DNA of 34,588 bases from Tessaracoccus bendigoensis DSM 12906 (GTDB taxonomy: Bacteria > Actinomycetota > Actinomycetes > Propionibacteriales > Propionibacteriaceae), in NCBI RefSeq assembly GCF_900141915.1, contig NZ_FQZG01000046.1:1-34588 (forward strand). Direction: 5' to 3'. Under the pieces are notes generated by a model that worked only from the letters and a program-made list of their open reading frames with translations, had not been told where the DNA came from and made no database searches. Shown here one piece after another: positions 8,401-15,900 of this stretch. The position numbers and the translations under genes were made by a program. Numbering within the stretch: the stretch's first letter is position 1; each line of letters begins with the position of its first letter.

Positions 8401-8634
8401 CGTCTTGTACCGGGGGAACAGGTCCTTGAAGACCCGGGCCTCGATGTGGTGGGTGCCGGGCATCCCGTTGGCCGTCGGGGGGCCCTCGTAGAAGGTCCAC
8501 GGCTTCCCACCTGCCGTCTGGCGCAGCGACTCTGAGAAGGTGTCGCGTTCGGCCCACAACGCGAGGATGCCCCGCTCAAGCGCCGGAAAATCGACCTGGG
8601 CAGGCACGGCCTGGTAGCCGGGTGAGGTGGTCAT
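5500..8634 (-). CDS. ileS: Isoleucyl-tRNA synthetase
   Basis: IleRS charges tRNA-Ile with isoleucine. The 1044-residue class I enzyme shows the HIGH-type motif in PPTANGMPGTHHIEAR (residues 52-67), a CPRCGTALSDHE zinc-knuckle segment, the editing domain, DAWFDSGSMPF, and KMSKH at 601-605. The HH variant and the KMSKH ending match the eukaryote-like IleRS branch found in actinobacteria, which is generally associated with mupirocin insensitivity; that property is inference. The ATG at 8634 follows GGAAGGG about 10 nt upstream on the minus strand. This ribosome site is built into the T-box leader described separately. The LCP gene follows 18 bp later. Confidence 0.98.
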   Translation of the reverse strand: MTTSPGYQAVPAQVDFPALERGILALWAERDTFSESLRQTAGGKPWTFYEGPPTANGMPGTHHIEARVFKDLFPRYKTMNGFHVERKAGWDCHGLPVELAVEKELGFSGKADIEAYGVEAFNAKCRESVLRHVDAFSELTERMGYWVNLQDAYVTMKPEYVESLWWALKQIHDKGLLEEDYRVAPYCPRCGTALSDHELAQGYEDVTDPSIYVRFPLTSGPLAGDVDLLVWTTTPWTLVSNTAVAVHPEVTYRVATHPGQKSLLIAEPLAEKVLGDEWTLTDTFLGADLERWNYQRPLELVEFPSPAHFVVLADYVTTEDGSGLVHQAPAFGEDDMAVCRRYDLPFVNPVRKDGTFEEGLDLIGGQFFKVADVALVADLTERGLLFRRLDYTHSYPHCWRCHTPLLYYAMPSWYIRTTKIKDRLLAENEATSWYPESIKHGRYGDWLNNNIDWALSRTRYWGTPLPIWRCEDDHQVAVGSRAELSDLTGTDQSALDPHRPYVDAVTFPCPTCGKESHRVPEVIDAWFDSGSMPFAQWGYPHAPGSAEQFSERYPADFICEAIDQTRGWFYSLMAVGTLVFDQSSYRNVVCLGHILADDGRKMSKHLGNVLEPIPLMDRHGADAVRWFMACSGSPWSARRVGHQAIGETVRKVLLTYWNTVAFQSLYARAAGWNPGGEAPAVAQRHVLDRWLTTATQQLIEETSEALDNFDTQRYGAALADFIDDLSNWYVRRSRRRFWAGDEGALWTLHETLDILTRLLAPIMPFVTERVWQDMFHAADPEGPSSVHLASWPKVDETRMFPLLTEAMGLTRRTVELGRAARSESRVKVRQALRRMLVPSAIFEKLSPELQEEIKAELNVESIESFASAGDLVDHTAKGNFRSLGKRYAQRTPLVAKAIAELDADWLASQLSEMGKAIMDFEGEQVELTADDVIVTERPREGWSVVNEQGETVALDLELTPELIQSGQAREVIRFVQEARKRAGLDVSDRIRIALEAGPELAAAIAVHRDLIASEVLAVELTQDEVDAPTDEDPELDLRLRLQKA

Positions 8635-8816
8635 GTGCGGGTTTCCCTTCCATCAGCATCACTACTGAAGGGACGGGCCTGGGCCCGCGGTACCACCCTC
8701 CTTGGGCGCCTTGGCACCCCACTCTTGCGTCACCGCCGCCGGGTCTAATTGGCGAGCTGGACTCGCCGTTCTTCCGGCAACTCCGGGGTGATGGCCCCAT
8801 CCTCGCCTTGCGGTGC
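8635..8816 (-). promoter_or_regulatory. T-box leader of ileS, translational (sequestrator) type
   Basis: The minus strand carries the T-box signature AGGGTGGTACCGCGG at 8685-8699. It folds as an antisequestrator: helix A1 AGGG (8696-8699) with CCCT (8669-8672), bulge TGGTACC (8689-8695) that would pair with the tRNA acceptor end, and helix GCGGG (8684-8688) with CCCGT (8673-8677). The competing hairpin pairs CCCTTC (8667-8672) with the ileS ribosome site GAAGGG (8645-8650), so the two folds exclude each other. A GGCGAG/CTCGCC stem (8751-8767) and a candidate isoleucine specifier ATC (8790-8792) lie upstream. Uncharged tRNA-Ile should expose the ribosome site; no terminator T-tract is present. 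Confidence 0.93.
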
Positions 8817-8822
8817 GCAACC

Positions 8823-8852
8823 ATTATGCGACGAGGGTCGCCGTCTACTCAA
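8823..8852 (-). promoter_or_regulatory. Sigma-70-type promoter of the ileS T-box transcript
   Basis: On the minus strand TTGAGT (8847-8852) and CATAAT (8823-8828) are separated by 18 bp. This is the best vegetative promoter match in the window, and it would start the transcript near 8816, giving a leader of about 180 nt. Confidence 0.75.
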
Positions 8853-8952
8853 ACCATAAGGTGACGCCGTCGGCGAAACAGCGACCGGGGTCAGGTGGCT
8901 CCCGCCGGATGCGGCTGGCACGATGGAGGTTCGATGAGGAGGTGGCGGCACG

Positions 8953-10131
8953 GTGACAAGCGGTGAGATCGAGGGCTGGGTGCGGGAGCGCGGCATGGAG
9001 TTCTACCCGATGTGGCCAGCGATGCGCGGCATGTTCCGCGGCGGTGAGATGTTCGACGGTGGGGACCGCCAGCTGTTCGACGGTTGGGCCGGAATGCTCG
9101 GCGGGTTGCCCGTGTTCGGGTTCCAGGCCGCAGCCGGCTCCGATCCGGACGGGCCGCTCTACGTCGTCGGGGTCCGCCTGCCCGGAATCACCTTTCCCGG
9201 GCTCACGATGATGGAGTCGGGCTTCGACGGAGAAGTCCCAGCCGTGCCCATCGACCCTGTGTTCGACCTGTCGTGGAAGGTGAGCGCACGCAACCCGACG
9301 TTCGCCCGCGACCTGGTCAGCCGCCCGATGCAGGCCGTGCTGATCGACATCACGCCCGACTTCTCCCAGATCTGGCTCGAACGGGACGCGGTGCTCCTCA
9401 GCGCCCGCGGCGGGGTGTCCGCGACCGCCGTCGAGCGCTACCTCCAACTCCTGCGACGGCTCGTCGACACCATGCCGACCCGCGTCCTCGACGCGCTCCG
9501 CACACCGAAGGCGCCTGCACCGCCCCCGTGGCCCACTCCGACCCGCCACCCGCAGTTCCCTCCCACCGTGGCACTCCCCCCGGTGTCCGGCATCGGAAAC
9601 GAATGGGGTGCGTGGGCCACCCGCCGCGGCTGGATGCATTACCCGAGCGGCCGGGAGGTGGCCGAGCGGATGAACCGCGGGCCGCTTCCCACCGGGCGCC
9701 ACATCGACGCCTTCGTCGGGCGCTTCGGCGAGTTGCCCTGTTTCGGTTGGCGGACGATCACCGGCACGGGGGAGCAGTCGAGGATCAGGCAGGTGCTCTG
9801 CATCAGGAGGCCGGGGCTCGACCTCAACCCGGTCAAGGTCACCCTCGACGACGCGATGCTCACCGAACTCGTAGGCAGCGGCGACATTGAGGTCGGAGAC
9901 CCCGACTTCGACTCCCGCTGGCGGGTCACGTCGCGTTCACCCGAAAGTGCCAGGGCGGTGCTGACGCCTGCGGTTTGGAAGCTCATGGGCGAACCGTTCG
10001 TCCCGGAGTTCGCGCAACTCTGGTTCGAGCACGACGTGGCCGCGGTGATCACCGACCGGGCCATCGGCCCGGACCGCGTGGATGAGTACCTGGTGTTCCT
10101 CCACAAGCTGATTACGCGGATGGGCCGCTGA
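8953..10131 (+). CDS. Hypothetical protein made of two tandem homologous domains
   Basis: This 392-residue protein is soluble, with no signal peptide or membrane helix. It consists of two related halves, about 1-180 and 210-392, joined by a Pro-rich linker (about 185-212). Matching landmarks are LPVFGF against LPCFGW, FDLSWKVSARNPTFAR against FDSRWRVTSRSPESAR, FSQIWLERD against FAQLWFEHD, and ERYLQLLRRLVDTM against DEYLVFLHKLITRM. The F-D-x-x-W/F-x-V-x-S-x-x-P-x-x-A-R pattern resembles a domain in many actinobacterial hypothetical proteins (DUF3137-like), but I do not recognise a function. The start is GTG at 8953 with AGGAGG at 8937-8942. It is divergent from ileS, and no catalytic motif is visible. 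Confidence 0.82.
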   Translation: MTSGEIEGWVRERGMEFYPMWPAMRGMFRGGEMFDGGDRQLFDGWAGMLGGLPVFGFQAAAGSDPDGPLYVVGVRLPGITFPGLTMMESGFDGEVPAVPIDPVFDLSWKVSARNPTFARDLVSRPMQAVLIDITPDFSQIWLERDAVLLSARGGVSATAVERYLQLLRRLVDTMPTRVLDALRTPKAPAPPPWPTPTRHPQFPPTVALPPVSGIGNEWGAWATRRGWMHYPSGREVAERMNRGPLPTGRHIDAFVGRFGELPCFGWRTITGTGEQSRIRQVLCIRRPGLDLNPVKVTLDDAMLTELVGSGDIEVGDPDFDSRWRVTSRSPESARAVLTPAVWKLMGEPFVPEFAQLWFEHDVAAVITDRAIGPDRVDEYLVFLHKLITRMGR

Positions 10132-10256
10132 CGCCGTCGCGCAGGGTGGTGGCCCATTCTCGCGACCAGACGGATGAGAATCGGTCAGTGGTCGATTTTC
10201 CGAGGTCGGGCGGAGGATCGTCCGCGGTTGGGCGGAGGGGAATCGGAGGTGCCAAG

Positions 10257-11378
10257 ATGAGGAACATGCCCATCTTCAACGTCCCCCTTACCGAACTTCG
10301 AGAACGCACCAGCATCAAGTGGCGCCGCTTTGAGCCGGACGTCCTGCCGATGTTCGTGGCGGAGATGGACGCGCACATCGCGCCACCGATCCGGGAACGC
10401 CTCGAAAGGGCGTTGAGAATGGGCGACACCGGCTATCCGGAGTTGCCCATCTATCAGGAGGCGATGGCCGACTACGCGAACTGGCAGTGGGGGTGGGATC
10501 TGGATCCCGCAGACGCGACCCTCGTCACCGACGTGGTGACGGGGATGAGGGACGCCCTTGAGGCCGTCAGTTCCCCCGGCGACGCCGTCGTGATCAACCC
10601 TCCGATCTATCCGCCGTTCCGGGGAATCAGCCACGACCGACGGCTGGTCGAGGTCCCGATGGTGGCAGGACGACTCGACCTCGAAGGGCTTGAGGAGGCG
10701 TTCAGGACGCAGCGACCGGCCGCCTATCTGCTGTGCTCGCCGCACAACCCCGACGGCACCATCCACACCCGGCAGGAGCTTGAGACGGTCGCAAGGCTCG
10801 CCGATGCGTACCAGGTGGCGGTCATCTCAGATGAGATCCACGCGCCACTTGCCGGGGCCCGGCACGTGCCCTACCTGGACGTCGACGGCGCTTCGAACGC
10901 CGTGATCGTCATCTCGGCTTCGAAGTCGTTCAACCTCGCGGCCCTCAAGGCGGGCCTGGTCATCGGCGATTCCGGGATCAGGAACCGGCTTCGGCCGATG
11001 GTCTCCGACGGCGCCAGCTATTTCGGCGTCCTCGCGCATTCGGCGGCGCTGACCGATGGGCGGGAGTGGTTGGCGGAGGCCTCGGCCGAGATCACGGGCA
11101 ACAAGGAGTTCTTCGCCGAGCGACTCAGGGCCACGTTGCCGCAACTGGAGCACACCCCGTCCGAGGGCACCTACCTGGCCTGGGTCGACTGCGCGCCTCT
11201 CGGGCTCGCGAACCCGGGGCAGCACTTCCACCGGATCGGGAGGGTCAGGTTCAACTTCGGGGCGGAGTTCGCGCCCGAGACGGCGTCGTTCGTGAGGGTG
11301 AATCTGGCCACATCGCACGACATCATCGAAGAGGCGGTCAGGAGAATGGCGGCGTCGATCGGCGCCGTCGAAGAATAG
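10257..11378 (+). CDS. MalY/PatB-type PLP-dependent aminotransferase / C-S lyase
   Basis: This fold-type I PLP enzyme of 373 residues probably acts as a cystathionine beta-lyase, cleaving C-S bonds of cystathionine or cysteine conjugates. The signature FVAEMDAHIAPPI near the N-terminus (WVADMDF-type), the GDTGYPE segment, SPHNPDGTI, ISDEIHAPL and the Schiff-base lysine K223 in SASKSFNLAALKAG place it in the MalY/PatB subfamily. Start choice: ATG 10257 has CGGAGG at 10244-10249 with ideal spacing, whereas the longer frame from 10146 adds 37 residues that look non-coding. The reaction is inferred from subfamily; other C-S lyase substrates are possible. It appears monocistronic. Confidence 0.9.
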   Translation: MRNMPIFNVPLTELRERTSIKWRRFEPDVLPMFVAEMDAHIAPPIRERLERALRMGDTGYPELPIYQEAMADYANWQWGWDLDPADATLVTDVVTGMRDALEAVSSPGDAVVINPPIYPPFRGISHDRRLVEVPMVAGRLDLEGLEEAFRTQRPAAYLLCSPHNPDGTIHTRQELETVARLADAYQVAVISDEIHAPLAGARHVPYLDVDGASNAVIVISASKSFNLAALKAGLVIGDSGIRNRLRPMVSDGASYFGVLAHSAALTDGREWLAEASAEITGNKEFFAERLRATLPQLEHTPSEGTYLAWVDCAPLGLANPGQHFHRIGRVRFNFGAEFAPETASFVRVNLATSHDIIEEAVRRMAASIGAVEE

Positions 11379-11399
11379 GAATTGGCCCCCGCCACCTCG

Positions 11400-11405
11400 T
11401 AGGCT
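11400..11405 (+). promoter_or_regulatory. Candidate -10 box for the FHA/MoxR cluster
   Basis: TAGGCT lies 31 bp before the first start codon of the cluster, in the 58-bp gap after the PLP-enzyme gene. No clear -35 is seen. The following start has a perfect AGGAGG, so unlike the other TAGGCT sites this transcript would have a leader. Confidence 0.35.
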
Positions 11406-11436
11406 GCTATGTAACACCCACCAGCAGGAGGACCAG

Positions 11437-12930
11437 ATGACGCAACCCGTTGCGGCTTGGCGTGTCAGCTACACGCCTGGAAATTGGCTGGTGCTGGCCG
11501 GTCCGACGATGCTCGTCGTCATGTTGCCTGCCCCAGCCCGGGCGTCCGGGCTGGTCAACGAGCTGTGGTCTGACATCGTGACCGCGGAATCGGTGGACGG
11601 CCTGCTCAAGCTCGCCGGGGAGGTCGGCCTCGATTCGATGCCGGACTTCGGCGCGTTCTTCTGGGACAACCGTGGCCTGCACGCGCTGACAAGGGGACGG
11701 GTCCGCGTGATCGACACCGAGGACGGGTCCGTCGCGCTTGAGGGCGAGGGGACGCTCACGTGGAACGAGGCGAATCTCGGTGCCGTCCGGAACCTGCGCA
11801 TCGACCTTGAGCGGGTCGACGACGACGAGGTGTTGCGGCTGCCGCTGGTGGTCGGAGCGGCCAGCGTATCGGCCATCCAACTTACGACTGATCCCGATGC
11901 GTTGATCAGGTTCCCTAGCCACGAGCAGTTCGGTGTGTTGTCGGACAGCGCGGTTCCTGCCGCGGGGCCCGAACCGGTCGCCGGGCCAGCGATCGACCCC
12001 GAAGACGAGCGCCCGGCCAACCTTGAGGTGGTCCCCGAGGCTGTCGCGGTTGAGGTGCCTGATGCTGTCGTGGAAGAGCCGGTCCCCGATCCTTTCGCCG
12101 AAGAGTCGGTACCAGGTGCGATCGCGGAGGAGCCGGTGGCAGAGGTGCCAAACGCCCTCGACGACCAGGCGCCCGATCCCACTTCGTCCGATTCCGGCCC
12201 GGACGACGTGGCGGCCGTCCCGGAGCCGATCGCGTCCACGATCGTAGAGGAGGACGGGTTCCCGGAGCTGCGTGACGGCTCCGGCCCGGACGACTCCACC
12301 GATCCGGGGGCAATGATCGCCCCCGCCCCAGAGCCGGCGGTCGAAGCGCCTCGCCCCGCGCCGGTGGTGGTTCCGCCGACGCTGGGCGAAGTGGACGACG
12401 AGGGCGGCACCATCTTCTCCACCGGCCTGGCGGCCACCCATAAGCCGGCCCAGCAAGCCGAACAAGCCCTCGATCCCCAGGTGCTCGCCGTGCCGTGCAG
12501 CAACGGGCACGCGAACCCGCCGGGGGCCCGCAGCTGCCGGATCTGCAAGGCGCCGGTCGACTCCACGAACCCGAGATTGATCAGGCGGCCGCTGCTCGCC
12601 GGCGTCCACACCAACAAGGGCGAGTTCTTCGACGTCGTCGCAGGCATCGTGATCGGGAGGGCTCCCGACGGGGGCAGCGGGCCGGCCGGCGCGTTCCTGC
12701 TGCGCGTGCCGAGCCCGGGCAGCGACATCTCACGCAACCATCTGCTCGTCACCACCCGCGACTGGAACGTACACATCACAGACCTCCACTCAACCAACGG
12801 CACCACGGTGCTGCCGCCCGGCGAACAGCCCTTCATCCTGCATGACGGCGCCTCCGTCCAGGTCGAGTTGGGCACTGTGCTCGACCTTGGTGACGGGGTA
12901 TCGCTGCGCATCGAGCCGCCACGCGGCTGA
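11437..12930 (+). CDS. FHA-domain protein with zinc-ribbon and long acidic linker
   Basis: This 497-residue protein has three parts. Residues 1-165 form a mixed alpha/beta domain I do not recognise. Residues about 170-345 are a low-complexity Pro/Glu/Val/Ala-rich linker. The C-terminal part is a Cys/His cluster C354-x3-H358-x8-C367-x2-C370 (zinc-ribbon-like) followed by an FHA domain. The FHA phosphothreonine-binding residues are intact: G-R408, S432-R433-N434-H435 and N454-G. It is probably cytoplasmic and would read a Ser/Thr-kinase phosphorylation state, although no kinase or phosphatase is in the window. ATG 11437 follows AGGAGG at 11426-11431. It is the first gene of the cluster, and the giant surface protein starts 18 bp after it. 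Confidence 0.85.
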   Translation: MTQPVAAWRVSYTPGNWLVLAGPTMLVVMLPAPARASGLVNELWSDIVTAESVDGLLKLAGEVGLDSMPDFGAFFWDNRGLHALTRGRVRVIDTEDGSVALEGEGTLTWNEANLGAVRNLRIDLERVDDDEVLRLPLVVGAASVSAIQLTTDPDALIRFPSHEQFGVLSDSAVPAAGPEPVAGPAIDPEDERPANLEVVPEAVAVEVPDAVVEEPVPDPFAEESVPGAIAEEPVAEVPNALDDQAPDPTSSDSGPDDVAAVPEPIASTIVEEDGFPELRDGSGPDDSTDPGAMIAPAPEPAVEAPRPAPVVVPPTLGEVDDEGGTIFSTGLAATHKPAQQAEQALDPQVLAVPCSNGHANPPGARSCRICKAPVDSTNPRLIRRPLLAGVHTNKGEFFDVVAGIVIGRAPDGGSGPAGAFLLRVPSPGSDISRNHLLVTTRDWNVHITDLHSTNGTTVLPPGEQPFILHDGASVQVELGTVLDLGDGVSLRIEPPRG

Positions 12931-12948
12931 GCGCCAACGATTTAGGGG

Positions 12949-15900
12949 ATGGTCTTGACGGTTGAGAGGCACACCGCGCGTCCACTGCGGCTGATCGGCC
13001 GTTTCGTTCGCCGATCCTGGCAGGGGCTGCTGGTCGCGGTGCTGGCGGTCGCGCTCGGCGTCGCAGCGTTCGTCAGCCCAGGGCTCGTCGAAGCCGACGT
13101 GGTTCTTGACGACGGCAATGTCTACGTCGTCAAGGGCGATTCGGAACTCGTCGGCACGCTCAACTCCCAGATCAAGCAGTTGTCGAACGCCAGCCCGTTG
13201 GGCGATGAGGATGCCGAGGTGCTGCAGAACGAGGACGAGGTGCTGATCCACCTGCCTCGATCGGGATCGCTGGTGCCGTTCGACGCTGCCCGAAACATCT
13301 CCGGGTCCATCACGCAACTGCCCTCCAACTCCACCGTCCAACTCGTTCGCGACCGCCTCCTGGTGGTCGGGCCGGAAGCGGGCGCGGCATGGTCAGGTTC
13401 GGTCACGGACATGTTGGCGATGGACTTCGAGCAGAACAAGCCCGAACTCGAGGTCGGCGACGGTGGCACCGCGACCCTCACCACCGACGGCGACGTGATC
13501 GGCCTCGATGTCGCTGAATCCCGGCTGGTGCGCAGCACGCCCGAGGGGATCACCACGGTGGCGCTACCCTTCGAGTTGGAGGACGACGCCGTCGTCAGCA
13601 TGTCGGCCGTCGGTGAAAAGGCTGTCGTCCTGGACCGGTCATCCAGACGGATCTGGGTGGAGGGCACTGGCCAGGCGCTGCCGGTCTCCGACGCCAACAC
13701 CGCCCGGTTGATGGCACCGGCCCCCGATGCGCTGGGCGGTGAAGACGGCATCCTCGCCATCTACGCCAACAGTGCAGGGCTCAACGCCGTCACCAAGGAC
13801 GGGCAGGAATCCATCTCGTCACGCATCGACCTTTCGCCCGTCGCGCCCATCCAGGTGGGCAGGTGCGTCTACGGCGCGGGGGTCTCCGGGACCGACGGCG
13901 TCTTCGTGCGCAGGTGCGTCGGGCAGGAAGCGCAACGCGAGACCATCGAATCGATCACGTCCGAGGACGGCTCGTTCTCGTTCCAGGCCAACCGGGGCGT
14001 CGTCACCCTCAATGACCGGGCCAACGGCACCGTCTGGATGGTCGACAAGGACATGTTCGTGATCCATCCCGAGGACTGGGACGGCGTCAAGCCCGCCGAG
14101 GACGACGATCCGAACAACACCAGCGGCAGCGAGGTCGCTCAGCAGCCCGAACGTAGCCCGGATAACCGGGCCCCGACAGCCAACGACGACACGCTCGGCG
14201 CCCGTGCCGGACGATCCACCGTCCTGAACGTCCTCGACAATGACTCCGACCCCGACGGCGACGTGCTGACCATCTCCACGTCGTCGAAGCTGAACGGAGC
14301 GACACTCGAACCGATCCGAAACGGTGCGGGCCTGCAGATTTCGATCGCAGCTAACGTCGCACCGGGGCCACTGACCTTCGAGTACCGCGTCGACGACGGC
14401 CGACCGGGCGGAACCGACACCGCCACGGTCGTGGTCAACGTGTCGCCTGCCGACATGACGGTGGCGAACACGCCGCCGCGCTTGTCGGAGAAGCCCGGTG
14501 GCCACAAACCGGTCGAGGTCAGGTCGCGTACCGAGTTGACCAAGAGGGTGCTGCTCGACTGGCGTGATCCTGAAGGCGACCCGCTGATCCTGACGAACGC
14601 CTGGCTGGAGCAGGATTCCGAGGACATCCTCACGTTCAGCCCCGACGGCACCATCCAGTTCACGGATGTCGGGCTCGCCTCGGGGCGGAAGAAGATCAAC
14701 CTCACAGTCTCGGACGGCCTGGCCGAGACCACCGGTGAACTGCTGCTCAACGTCGGCGAGGACCCGGTCGCCCCGATCGCCTACGGCGACTACGCCACCA
14801 CGAAGGTCGGCTCCCCGGTGAAGGTCGAGCCGCTCGCCAACGACCAGGTGTACAAGCCGACGCTGACGCGGGTCGCCGAGCAGGCGGAAGGCTGCGAGGA
14901 ATGCAGCGTCGTCGCCGACCTCCGTGAGGAGACGATCACCTTCACGGCACAGCGACCCGGAACCTACTACGTGCCATACGACGTTCAGAGCGGCAAGACA
15001 GCCACCGGCGTCGTGCGCATCGACGTGCACGGCGAGCGGGTCACCGGCCCCCCGGTGGCGGCGAGCGACGTGGCGCTGCTGCCGCTGGGAGGCACCGTCG
15101 TCCTCGATCCGCTGCTGAACGACACCGATCCGAACGGCGAGGTGCTGGTCGTACAGACCTTCGTGGCCCCCGAATCGCTCCAGGTGGTCATGGAGCGTAG
15201 GCACCGGATGACGATCAGCGCGAAGCAGGACCTGACGCAGCCCGTCCAGATCACCTACTGGATCTCCAACGGTGTGCATCCCGTTGAAGGCAAGATCACG
15301 GTCGTGCCGACCGACATCGGGTCGGGCACCCCCGCCACCGTCGAAGACCACGTGCGGGTCAGGGCGGGTACCACCGCGAGCATCAACCCCGTCCTGAACG
15401 ACACCTCACCGGTCGGGCTCGACCTTTCTCTCGGGCAGCTCGACGACAACACCTTCGGGGACCGGGGCTGGGTCGACGGCGACCTGGTCCGGATCAGTGT
15501 GCCCCCGGGCACCGCCCCGGGCGTCAAGCGCATCGGCTACACCGTGGTCGACTCGCGGGGTGGTTCCGCGCCCGGCCTGATCGAGGTCGACGTCATCGCC
15601 GAGGATGTGCCGAACACCGCCCCGGCCCCTGAGCCGGTGGTCGACCGGGTGCTGGTGGGAACCGAGACCCGGATCCCGATCCCGCTGAGCGGTATCGATC
15701 CCAATGGCGACGCGGTGAGGCTGGTCGGGCTGGCCAGCGGGCCGCAGCTCGGGCGGGTCACGTCGGTGGGTGAGCAGTACCTCACCTACGAGGCATTCGA
15801 CGGGGAGAGCGGGGGCACCGACACCTTCACATACCAGGTGGTGGACGCCTTCGGGGCCACCGGAATCGGCGAGGTGCGCGTCGGCGTCGCCCCGACCAGC

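Noticed and set aside
6778-8535. 585-codon plus-strand frame opposite ileS
   Set aside because: The minus strand is unmistakably IleRS across the whole span; the antisense frame has no recognisable domain.
11469-12911. 480-codon minus-strand frame opposite the FHA gene
   Set aside because: Ser/Thr/Gly low-complexity reading of the acidic linker; the plus-strand product has intact FHA residues and a perfect AGGAGG.
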